Source: an uncultured Bacilli bacterium
Lineage (GTDB): Bacteria; Bacillota_I; Bacilli_A; RF39; UBA660
Length of the DNA stretch: 64,000 nucleotides
Direction: 5' to 3'
Assembly: GCA_910583745.1 (NCBI GenBank)
Contig: CAJTZC010000006.1
Location: 1-64,000, forward strand
Shown here: in pieces, positions 50,674-57,882 of the stretch
How the letters are laid out: every line of letters starts with the position of its first letter
How positions within the stretch are numbered: the stretch's first letter is position 1
The notes under the pieces: model-generated
The model's input: only the letters and a program-made list of their open reading frames with translations
Told to the model about the DNA's origin: nothing
The model's database searches: none
Made by a program: the position numbers and the translations under genes

Positions 50674-52131
50674 ATGAAAAAGTTCTTTAAAGAAAATTGG
50701 ATGTTTTTATTATTCGTAGTTCCTTTTGCGCTCATCTGTATTCAGAACAAAACGCCGGAGAACGATATTTGGTTTCTTCTCAACAATGGAAAATACATCT
50801 TCGCACATGGATTACCTCATGTGGACCCGTTCACAATCCACGATGGACTCTCTTTGGTGATGCACCAGTGGCTCACTTCAGCTCTTTTTTGGGTTTTATT
50901 CTCAACTTTTAAAAAGACGGGCATCATCGTGATGATTTACATCATGTCCATCGTACTCATGTACTGCCATTATAAGCTTCTCTACACCGTCTCGAAGAAC
51001 AAAAAGATTTCCATCCTTTTGACGGCGATTGCCTTTTCCCTGATGCCAGACTTTATCGTGACGCGACCTCAAATTTTTACCTATCTCATCTTGATAAGCG
51101 AACTGACGATATTAGAAAAATATATAAAAAAAGCCGATTGGAAAGTGCTGATTCTATTGCCGTTTTTGTCGGTGCTTTTGTCGAACTTGCATGCGGCGAT
51201 GTGGTTCTTCCAATTCATATTTTTCCTGCCATTTCTCTTGAATACCATACGTATGAAAGGCATCACCATCGACAAAGTTTCTCCTAAGCCACTGTTGATA
51301 ACGATGATTTTAATGGGTGGAGGAGGTCTTTTGAATCCATACGGAGTAGGGGCGATAACCTACATATTCAAATCCTATGGGTTCCCCGTTTTAAGCGAAT
51401 CGATAAAAGAAATGAGACCTCTCACATTCGATGATAACCATTTCAAAATTATAGCATGTCTGCTCTTTGGCCTCCTGTGTATCATGACTTTTAGAAAAGA
51501 TGTGAAGCTAGACATCCGGCATTTCCTCTTCCTCTGTGGAACGACAATTTTAGGTTTCATGCATTTAAAAGGGTATCCTTACTTTATATTGCTCTTTTCC
51601 TATTGTATGGCCTATATTTATAGACAGCTGAAATGGAAAAAGATACACTTCGATAAATACTTGAAAGCATTGGGAGTAGGGTGCAAAATGGGGCTCCTTG
51701 CCATGCTGCCTGTGACGTTCATTTTGACTGTTTACTACTCGGTGACAAACTACGATTTTCAAAACGGATATATAGGAGATATAGGGGGATACCTTTCAGA
51801 CAACTATGTCAAAGAAGACATCATCTTATACGTCGATTATGACAATGGAGGCTATACAGAATACTTAGGTATAAAGTCGTTCATCGACCCACGTGCAGAG
51901 CTCTTCTTTAAAAAAATGAACGGTAAAAGAGACATATACCTAGAATATTACGCTTTAAAGAAAAATAAAGATTTCGACTTCGACGCATTTATAAAAAACT
52001 ACCGATTTACACATCTCATCGTCGATGTCGATTCGAACCTCGACGACTACATGGCGAGTAGAGAAGATTTCGAAGTCGTATTTACACAGGCTTCGGGGTA
52101 TAGAAAACTCTATGTAGCCAAAGACCTATAA
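50674..52131 (+). CDS. Polytopic membrane protein, GT-C-like
   Basis: 485 aa from ATG 50674, 11 bp after TGAGGT; the ATG at 50665 would be too close. About ten membrane helices and a soluble C-terminal domain (about 375-485). The first loop DIWFLLNNGKYIFAHGLPHVDPF and HQWLTSALFW recall the acidic first loop of GT-C membrane glycosyltransferases and related uncharacterised Bacillota proteins. A lipid-linked sugar transferase role is possible but not shown. Alone in its transcript, with TATAAT at 50644-50649. Confidence 0.65.
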   Translation: MKKFFKENWMFLLFVVPFALICIQNKTPENDIWFLLNNGKYIFAHGLPHVDPFTIHDGLSLVMHQWLTSALFWVLFSTFKKTGIIVMIYIMSIVLMYCHYKLLYTVSKNKKISILLTAIAFSLMPDFIVTRPQIFTYLILISELTILEKYIKKADWKVLILLPFLSVLLSNLHAAMWFFQFIFFLPFLLNTIRMKGITIDKVSPKPLLITMILMGGGGLLNPYGVGAITYIFKSYGFPVLSESIKEMRPLTFDDNHFKIIACLLFGLLCIMTFRKDVKLDIRHFLFLCGTTILGFMHLKGYPYFILLFSYCMAYIYRQLKWKKIHFDKYLKALGVGCKMGLLAMLPVTFILTVYYSVTNYDFQNGYIGDIGGYLSDNYVKEDIILYVDYDNGGYTEYLGIKSFIDPRAELFFKKMNGKRDIYLEYYALKKNKDFDFDAFIKNYRFTHLIVDVDSNLDDYMASREDFEVVFTQASGYRKLYVAKDL

Positions 52132-52148
52132 TTTAATAAAAACACGAG

Positions 52149-52172
52149 AAAATGAGCCAGACTCATTTTTTT
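52149..52172 (+). terminator. Terminator of the GT-C-like gene
   Basis: AAAATGAG (52149-52156), loop CCAGA, CTCATTTT (52162-52169) and more T. Confidence 0.85.
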
Positions 52173-52185
52173 AGTGATAGACAAA

Positions 52186-52207
52186 ATAAAAACCAACCGA
52201 GATGGTT
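52186..52207 (-). terminator. Terminator of tRNA-Arg
   Basis: On the minus strand AACCA (52207-52203) pairs with TGGTT (52195-52191) followed by TTTATTTT. Confidence 0.6.
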
Positions 52208-52221
52208 AGCTAATTTCAAAG

Positions 52222-52298
52222 TGGTGTTCGAGAAGAGATTCGAACTCTTGACCCTGCGCTTAGAAGGCGCATGCTCTATCCAACTGAGCTACTCGAAC
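52222..52298 (-). tRNA. tRNA-Arg (UCU)
   Basis: 77 nt on the minus strand. Acceptor GTTCGAG/CTCGAAC, discriminator A, encoded CCA, anticodon TCT in GCGCCTTCTAAGCGC, T-loop GTTCGAATC. It reads AGA, the abundant Arg codon of the genes here. Confidence 0.95.
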
Positions 52299-52339
52299 AA
52301 AACAACTTTACGCACTTAATTATATAATAAAAAGCCAAA

Positions 52340-53296
52340 TTATTCAAGGCTTTTTAAGTCAAAAGTTGCGATTTGTTTAGCATCGACCGTGTAAGAGACC
52401 GATTCGACATCATAATTGTCTTTGATAGAGAGATTGATGGCGTAGGTGACCTCCTCTAAAATATCGTTTTTAGTGACATCTTGCATGATTGCATTGTTAA
52501 AATCGATGCTCATCGTGTTGTCCAGTATCTCATATTTTTGCAAAGTCGTTTCGCTGTTTAGATAACTCATGAGATTCGTCTCATAAATAGGATTGCTAGA
52601 GAGCTCTTTGATAATCACTTCGATTTTCTCCTTCGAATCGTTCGACACCTTCGTGACAGGTACATAATAATAGTATCCGTCGTACTTAGAGAGATAATAG
52701 AGAGTAGTCTTCGTCGAACCTTTTATCTTGTCCAAATCGTAGCTCTTGTTGATTCCGTAAGTTCTGTCCAACGGATTATCCAAAAACTCTTCACTGTGAG
52801 GAAGCTTATTGAGGATTTTTCCTTCCACCAAAATCGTCACGCTTTTTATCTCTTTTAAGCTGGTGAGACTGTAGACGATAGACTCTATCAACTTGACTTC
52901 TTCTTCTTTCGTGATGTTCAAGAGTTCCTGGCTAAAATCGATTTTAAAATTGCCATCGTCCAAACTCGTCGCGAGAACCTTCGTTCCTGAAGGAATGATT
53001 GGCTTAAATCCATTAGGTATTAAAGCAGCGTTGTTCGAACCGATAGTCAAAAATGAAATGATTTCTTCGGCTTTTTTCTCCACCGTCTCGCCCTTGATAG
53101 CGATATTGACTCGCGCGACATAAGAATTTTTGTCGAGCAGATAGACGGTATCCTTGACATTACTCACCGAATAAGTCGTATCGGGAACGATAGAATCGGA
53201 CTTGCTGACATTCTTAGGAAATAGATATAAGATAAACAAAATCAACAGACAAAATGACGCTAAACATATTTTCTTAATAGAGCTTTTCTTAAACAT
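52340..53296 (-). CDS. gerM: GerM-like germination/sporulation protein (two GerMN domains)
   Basis: 318 aa from ATG 53296 (AGGGTG upstream at 53309-53304); a longer frame adds a non-coding-looking hydrophobic run. N-terminal membrane anchor, then two GerMN domains: PSGTKVLATSLDDGNFKIDFSQELLNI...LTSLKEIKSVTILVEGK (about 95-165) and LQKYEILDNTMSIDFNNAIM...INLSIKDNYDVESVSYTVDAK (about 245-310). In Bacillus GerM works at the spore membrane during engulfment and cortex formation. Located just downstream of gerE on the same strand. Confidence 0.88.
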   Translation of the reverse strand: MFKKSSIKKICLASFCLLILFILYLFPKNVSKSDSIVPDTTYSVSNVKDTVYLLDKNSYVARVNIAIKGETVEKKAEEIISFLTIGSNNAALIPNGFKPIIPSGTKVLATSLDDGNFKIDFSQELLNITKEEEVKLIESIVYSLTSLKEIKSVTILVEGKILNKLPHSEEFLDNPLDRTYGINKSYDLDKIKGSTKTTLYYLSKYDGYYYYVPVTKVSNDSKEKIEVIIKELSSNPIYETNLMSYLNSETTLQKYEILDNTMSIDFNNAIMQDVTKNDILEEVTYAINLSIKDNYDVESVSYTVDAKQIATFDLKSLE

Positions 53297-53361
53297 ATAA
53301 CACACCCTAAATAATCTTATTCGAAAATAAAAAAAATATATAAAAAAAGTCATAAAGACTT

Positions 53362-53568
53362 TTAAAAACTTATAATCCCAAGTTTAGCAAGTTCTATTAC
53401 GGCTTGTGTTCTTCCCTTAACTCCTAACTTTTGAATCGCATTAGAAACGTGGTTCCTTACAGTTTTTTCGCTAATACCTAAAAACGATGCGATTTCTCTA
53501 GTCGATTTATTTAAAACCAAAAGGTCGAATACTTCTTGCTCTCGACTGGTTAATATATTCTTTTCCAT
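53362..53568 (-). CDS. gerE: GerE, LuxR-type late sporulation regulator
   Basis: 68 aa from ATG 53568, preceded by GAGGATG (53583-53577). Almost the whole protein is the helix-turn-helix domain: LTSREQEVFDLLVLNKSTREIASFLG, ISEKTVRNHVSNAIQKLGVKGRTQAVIELAKLG. Length and sequence agree closely with Bacillus GerE (74 aa), a regulator of late mother-cell coat genes. Sits between gerM and spoIIIAH-like genes on the same strand. Confidence 0.9.
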   Translation of the reverse strand: MEKNILTSREQEVFDLLVLNKSTREIASFLGISEKTVRNHVSNAIQKLGVKGRTQAVIELAKLGIISF

Positions 53569-53619
53569 GTGATTACACATCCTCTTCAATAATAGCATAT
53601 GAAAAAAGAGCCTGTTTTG

Positions 53620-54114
53620 CTACACAGACCCAAAGCTTACAGTGACATAGACATTCGTGTCGAATTCTTTTTGCACTGTATTGATAATTTTATTCGCGAG
53701 TTCGTACGAATGTTCCTTCGTATCGATGACGACTTTGATATTGGAGCCGTCGATTTTCACAAAAGATTCGTAGTTGAAGTTCTTTTTGATGGTCGTCTCC
53801 AACGATTCTTCGCGCCCCTTGTTGCTATTCAACTCTTTGAGAGCTTCGTAGGCATCGCTTCGCTCCTCGGTTGTCTTCGATTCGTCCATCAAAATTTCCT
53901 TAATCTGATTGACCTCGCTGGCTAAAGTCTCATCTCTACTGACCTTCAATCCACTTATAGAGGAAGACTCGGAGACTTGCACATCGGTACCTTTCCCGTC
54001 GACTTCTTTGTTTACGAGTTCAGTATCGGCAGTAGGAATCGATATGTAGTAAATCGACATCACCAAAATAATACTGAATAGAGTTAAAAACCATAAATTC
54101 TTCTTTGAAAGCAT
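53620..54114 (-). CDS. spoIIIAH: SpoIIIAH-like sporulation protein
   Basis: 164 aa from ATG 54114 (9 nt after AAGGA). An N-terminal membrane helix (LSKKNLWFLTLFSIILVMSIYYISIP) like that of SpoIIIAH, a linker and a YscJ/FliF-like ring-building domain (about 75-164: ETLASEVNQIKEILMD ... ALKELNSNKGREESLETTIKKNF ... VKIDGSNIKVVIDTKEHS). SpoIIIAH forms the mother-cell half of the feeding tube with SpoIIQ. Here it stands apart from other spoIIIA genes, next to gerE and gerM. Confidence 0.85.
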   Translation of the reverse strand: MLSKKNLWFLTLFSIILVMSIYYISIPTADTELVNKEVDGKGTDVQVSESSSISGLKVSRDETLASEVNQIKEILMDESKTTEERSDAYEALKELNSNKGREESLETTIKKNFNYESFVKIDGSNIKVVIDTKEHSYELANKIINTVQKEFDTNVYVTVSFGSV

Positions 54115-54165
54115 CTTCATCAATCCTTATCTATTATATTATAGACAAGAATGAGGAAAATATGA

Positions 54166-54570
54166 CTACATGTTTTTTATAATGCGAACAAAAACCTTCT
54201 TATTTATCTCGAATTTATTTATATTAATCTCTTTAAAATGGCAATCTCCAAAATCTTTGACATAGTCATCGATGACTTTAATCAAATATTCCTCGTCGAC
54301 GAAGACATCTTCCAAATAGAGAACTGCATAATCGATGAGTCCAGTCCTTACAATCAATCCAGGGTATAGGGAGACGCCATTCTTCGTAAAATCGACATAT
54401 GTATTGACTATTTCAAAAAAATCTTTATGAATCTTATAGAAAGGATGTATAGACTTAATGAGTTTTTTGATGAGTTTTGGATTTTTCGCGAGCACAGCAT
54501 TGAAAAGAATCTCATCTTTTATTTTTACTTTGCTTTTGGTGTTATCTACCTTTAAATCTAAAGTTATCAT
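54166..54570 (-). CDS. Hypothetical 134-aa protein
   Basis: Not recognised. ATG at 54570 after AGGAGGTAAC. A soluble basic protein; KDEILFNAVLAKNPKLIKKLIKSIHPFYKIHKDFFEIVN resembles the start of phage- or transposase-associated families only superficially. On the same strand as the sporulation cluster and possibly its first gene (52-bp gap to spoIIIAH). Confidence 0.7.
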   Translation of the reverse strand: MITLDLKVDNTKSKVKIKDEILFNAVLAKNPKLIKKLIKSIHPFYKIHKDFFEIVNTYVDFTKNGVSLYPGLIVRTGLIDYAVLYLEDVFVDEEYLIKVIDDYVKDFGDCHFKEININKFEINKKVFVRIIKNM

Positions 54571-54693
54571 ACTGGGTTACCTCCTTAAATTTATATTATC
54601 ATATTTCGTCAAGCTTTTGGCAGAATTGAGAAAAATTGACAAAGTTTTGTAAATTTTTAGTTCTTCAGCTCATAAATTTCCTTAGGTGAAAAT

Positions 54694-55110
54694 ATGGAGA
54701 CGATTTTGATTTCTTTGAAAGTGTTGTTCTATAGTATATTAGGTTACTATATTGAATCGGCAGTATCTGACCGAGCAAAAATCTTTAATGGGCCGATTTT
54801 CCTATTCTATGGGCTATTCGGTATACTTGCAGTTTATTCAGAAAAACTTCCCATCGTATACTTATTTATTCTAGGTGCGACATGGGGTATACTTTTGAAT
54901 ACTTTGCTAGAAACCATAAACGATAGATTAAAAACGCGTTTAAACTATAAATTTTTAGGACTATTGCACGTTTTAAATGTCCTTCTCTTAGAAGACTTCT
55001 TCGACTGGTTTATCGTGAACTCGAGTTACCAGAGCATCACTTTTCTCTTCATCGTCGGCATAAGTTTATTCGTCATCGACGTTGCCACATCGCTTCGAAG
55101 ATTGATTTAG
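54694..55110 (+). CDS. Small membrane protein, CmpB-like (putative ABC transporter family)
   Basis: 138 aa with four membrane helices. The first part, LFYSILGYYIESAVSDRAKIFNGPIFLFYGLFGILAV, resembles the FxxYsflGwxxEsi....k..NRGflxGPxxPiYG signature of the family labelled ABC_trans_CmpB, whose function is poorly known. It may also be an unrelated four-helix protein. Placed upstream of the peptide-export locus but separated from it by about 295 bp and its promoter. Confidence 0.5.
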   Translation: METILISLKVLFYSILGYYIESAVSDRAKIFNGPIFLFYGLFGILAVYSEKLPIVYLFILGATWGILLNTLLETINDRLKTRLNYKFLGLLHVLNVLLLEDFFDWFIVNSSYQSITFLFIVGISLFVIDVATSLRRLI

Positions 55111-55405
55111 AGGTGCGAAGTTCGATTGCATACTCACTATATAAGTATAGCAACTATCTCTTAAATTCTCAACGACTGAAATGGCAAAATGCAATTTTTG
55201 ATAATCCATGTGCAATGGGTATTTTTGCTGTCAAAAATCAAGATTTTAAAAAACCGATTTTGTGAAAAATCGTCTAGCTGTCGAAAAAACGCCAAAAATA
55301 GAACATTTGTTCAAGAAAAAAACATTTTGTCGAGAAAAAATGAGAAAAATAAAATTTTTCCGGTATAATAATAGTAGAGAGGCACAGAAGGAGGTGACTA
55401 AAAAT
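55111..55405. other. Regulatory stretch before the peptide-export locus
   Basis: 295 bp without a gene on either strand that I can support. It holds a perfect 8-bp inverted repeat CGATTTTT-GTG-AAAAATCG (55254-55272), two 19-bp direct repeats (55302-55339), a TATAAT (55364-55369) and a strong ribosome binding site AAGGAGGTGA (55389-55398). Confidence 0.75.
55302..55369 (+). promoter_or_regulatory. Promoter with two 19-bp direct repeats
   Basis: AACATTTGTTCAAGAAAAA (55302-55320) and AACATTTTGTCGAGAAAAA (55321-55339) match at 16 of 19 positions and abut. They end 24 bp before TATAAT (55364-55369), where no good -35 exists (TGAGAA). This layout is typical of promoters activated by a response regulator binding direct repeats, as in bacteriocin regulons (inference). 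Confidence 0.65.
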
Positions 55406-55459
55406 ATGTTTTTGGTAAAATTGATCAGATTCATCGGATATGTTTTATTATTTTTCTAG
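55406..55459 (+). CDS. 17-aa hydrophobic peptide at the head of the peptide-export locus
   Basis: MFLVKLIRFIGYVLLFF, preceded by an excellent ribosome binding site AAGGAGGTGA at 55389-55398. Seven nucleotides separate it from the start codon. It ends 16 bp before the exporter gene. The peptide is hydrophobic with two basic residues, like small membrane-active or signalling peptides. It has no double-glycine leader. A translated leader that tunes exporter expression is the alternative. Confidence 0.5.
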   Translation: MFLVKLIRFIGYVLLFF

Positions 55460-55475
55460 AGAAAGGTAGAAGGTT

Positions 55476-57530
55476 GTGAAAAACAAAGATATATATATCC
55501 AAGAGGAAGCGAATTCATGTGGTGCGAGATGCATCCAGAGCATTGTCTCTTATTATGGCGGGTATGTCCCCCTTGAGACCGTCCTCGAAGATACAAATAC
55601 AGACAAGTCCGGCACAAATGCCTACGAACTCATCACAGCTTTAAAGAAATATGGCTTCAAAGCTTATGGAATGAAGGTATCAGTAGAACAAATAGACCGA
55701 AACAAATTGCCCGTCATCGCTCATACTGTAAAAAATGGGTATGAACATTTTCTAGTCGTCTACGGAATAGACGAGGCAGGCATCTTGACGATGGACCCAG
55801 AAGTCGGAAAGAATCATTATCCGACGGATAGTTTCAAAAAAATATTTACAGAAGAAATCGTTCTTGCTTTTCCAAGTGGTGAAATTCCAAAGTATAAAAA
55901 AAGCAAGTCTATATTTAAAGTGTTTTCTCCCATTTTAAAAGAAAATCGCAATAGACTTGTAACAATATTCGTCCTGAGTCTAACGATATTGCTGTTCTCT
56001 TTAGTAATAAACTACAATATAAAGCTTTTATCACTTTCTGACAGTCCCTTAAAACTAACTACCCTTTTTTTCTTAATACAACTGTCGATCAGTTTATTAC
56101 AGTACTTCAAAGAGAAGACTCTCATGGCAACCCTTAAAACCATAGACACGAGAGTTCTAAACACTTTCACTGCTCACATATTTAGACTTCCGATGCGATA
56201 TCTAAATAATAAAAGAGTAGGAGAGATTGTGAAGAAAATAGAGGACATGACGTCTATAAAAGACTTGTTGTTCCGCATATCGATTTTAAACTCTCTCGAT
56301 TTTCTAACTTTATTGATATGTGGCATAGTCCTGTTCCTAATATCTAAAGAGCTTACCTTAGTATATGCAATCGTGACGCTTTTATACTTCGTCATCACAG
56401 TTATGACATCGAAAAGAACGTATATGAAAGAAAAAGATTTATACAGGCATTACAACCGTTACTCGGGAACGTTAGTCGAATACCTAGACGGTTGTGAGAG
56501 CATAAAGAACTTAAACGCAGAAGATGTTTATTTAAAAAAAATAGAACACGCCTTAACCGTATTTAATGAGTCCTCGTTAAAAAAAGGACGACGAGATACA
56601 AAGATACATACGTGCAGAGAAACCGTTTTTTGTACAGGTTTAATTTTAGCAAATCTCGTGGGATTCTTGAGTTTAGGTGATAGTTTCACTCTATACGATT
56701 TAATCACATCTTCGAGTATATTTACTCTGTTCTTCAATAGCTTTGAAAGCATTTTAGAGACGTTCACACAATTCTTAAAGATGAAAGCAATGTTTATGGA
56801 GACCTGCGAATTCTTAGATGTGCAAGAAGAAAAGACGCATCCGACTTATGAAGAGCCATTGAAGTACCTCGAAATAAAAAACTTCTCTTATGCATACGAC
56901 CACTTCCACTTTCTTTTCAAGAATTTTTCTTTGAAAATCGAAAAGGGAGACAAAATTTTATTAAAAGGTCCGAGTGGAATAGGGAAGAGCACTCTCGTGA
57001 AAGCGGTGAGTGGAAGATTGGATACTTACGATGGCAGGATACGCATAAACGACAAAGACATAAGAGATATAGCAATGGAATCTTTAAAAAATTACTGCTT
57101 ATATGTGGGCCAAGAAGAAAAATTGTTCACTGGATCCATTTTCGAAAACATAGTGCAAGTCGCGCCTGATAAGGAGAGGTTCGACGATGTCTCTCGAGTC
57201 ACTATGGCAGACGAAATATGGAAATATCGACGAGACGGAGAAAATTCAGCTTTACTAGAAGGGGCCTCTAATCTCTCGGGAGGCGAAAAAGCACGTATCG
57301 TTCTAGCGCGAGCACTCTACAAACAACCGGCGATTTTAATCATCGACGAGACGTTGTCGAGTGTATCGGAAGCGATGGAAACCGCGATTCTAGAAAATCT
57401 GATGGCAATGCCAGAGCTCACTCTTATATATATCACTCACAGAAACAGAGAGAAAAATTTCAAAAAAATAATCGAATTTAGAAAGGACGGTTCTTATGAA
57501 ATTAAAAGAGACAGAAATGATAAACATTAG
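55476..57530 (+). CDS. Peptidase C39-domain ABC exporter for double-glycine peptides
   Basis: 684 aa, GTG start after GAAAGGTAGAAGG. Residues 1-135 are a C39 cysteine peptidase with catalytic Cys15 (EANSCGARC), His91 (EHFLVVYGI) and Asp107 (TMDPEV) intact. A six-helix membrane domain follows (about 160-430), then an ATPase: Walker A GPSGIGKST (about 497), signature LSGGEKARI, Walker B AILIIDETLS. Such exporters cut leaders after Gly-Gly and secrete the mature peptide. Two genes for such peptides follow directly, the first overlapping its 3' end by 35 bp. Confidence 0.95.
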   Translation: MKNKDIYIQEEANSCGARCIQSIVSYYGGYVPLETVLEDTNTDKSGTNAYELITALKKYGFKAYGMKVSVEQIDRNKLPVIAHTVKNGYEHFLVVYGIDEAGILTMDPEVGKNHYPTDSFKKIFTEEIVLAFPSGEIPKYKKSKSIFKVFSPILKENRNRLVTIFVLSLTILLFSLVINYNIKLLSLSDSPLKLTTLFFLIQLSISLLQYFKEKTLMATLKTIDTRVLNTFTAHIFRLPMRYLNNKRVGEIVKKIEDMTSIKDLLFRISILNSLDFLTLLICGIVLFLISKELTLVYAIVTLLYFVITVMTSKRTYMKEKDLYRHYNRYSGTLVEYLDGCESIKNLNAEDVYLKKIEHALTVFNESSLKKGRRDTKIHTCRETVFCTGLILANLVGFLSLGDSFTLYDLITSSSIFTLFFNSFESILETFTQFLKMKAMFMETCEFLDVQEEKTHPTYEEPLKYLEIKNFSYAYDHFHFLFKNFSLKIEKGDKILLKGPSGIGKSTLVKAVSGRLDTYDGRIRINDKDIRDIAMESLKNYCLYVGQEEKLFTGSIFENIVQVAPDKERFDDVSRVTMADEIWKYRRDGENSALLEGASNLSGGEKARIVLARALYKQPAILIIDETLSSVSEAMETAILENLMAMPELTLIYITHRNREKNFKKIIEFRKDGSYEIKRDRNDKH

Positions 57531-57639
57531 GGGAGGAGCATTCGGGCTTAAAACGGCATTTTTTGTCGGAATAGGCGGTTTGATAACACTCATCGTGGGA
57601 ATCATAGACGGATACATGAATCCGAACAAATGCAATTAA
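57496..57639 (+). CDS. Double-glycine-leader peptide A (bacteriocin or signal precursor)
   Basis: 47 aa. Leader MKLKETEMINIRGG (14 residues) has the classic layout: Glu at -8, hydrophobic at -7 and -4, Gly-Gly at -2/-1. The mature part of 33 residues is very hydrophobic and Gly-rich (GIGGLITLIVGIIDGY) with a single Cys near the end (NKCN). It starts inside the exporter gene in another frame after GGACGG. This is the expected form of a class II bacteriocin or a peptide pheromone. No immunity gene is identified beside it. Confidence 0.8.
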   Translation: MKLKETEMINIRGGAFGLKTAFFVGIGGLITLIVGIIDGYMNPNKCN

Positions 57640-57658
57640 TAGAAAGGAGAAAAAGAAC

Positions 57659-57820
57659 ATGCAATTAGAAGATAGAGAACTAGTAAAAATTTATGGAGGA
57701 GCGATTTCCCTCAATTCGACACTCATCAATGCCATGGCACGACTCATCAACACAGTTTTGGATTTGGGAAGAGTTATAGGTTCAAACATAAAGAGAATCC
57801 AGACGAAAAATTACTGTTAA
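57659..57820 (+). CDS. Double-glycine-leader peptide B
   Basis: 53 aa, with AGAAAGGAGAAA upstream. Leader MQLEDRELVKIYGG again has 14 residues with Glu -8, Leu -7, Ile -4, Gly-Gly -2/-1. The mature 39 residues form an amphipathic helix-like stretch (STLINAMARLINTVLDLGRVIGSNIKRI) and end in Cys. The two peptides differ in character (one hydrophobic, one amphipathic and basic) and each carries one C-terminal Cys, which suggests a two-peptide product (inference). Confidence 0.8.
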   Translation: MQLEDRELVKIYGGAISLNSTLINAMARLINTVLDLGRVIGSNIKRIQTKNYC

Positions 57821-57824
57821 TTAC

Positions 57825-57853
57825 TTGTTACGATACAGAATAAATGATATAAT
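57825..57853 (+). promoter_or_regulatory. Promoter of cca
   Basis: TTGTTA (57825-57830), 17-bp spacer, TATAAT (57848-57853) preceded by TGA. Confidence 0.8.
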
Positions 57854-57882
57854 AGTTTTACTCGTAATAGAGGATTGGTTTT

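Noticed and set aside
55301..55312. GAACATTTGTTC as a LexA/SOS box.
   Set aside because: It fits the GAAC-N4-GTTC core but lies over 50 bp from the -10 and is better explained as part of the 19-bp direct repeat; kept only as an alternative in the findings.
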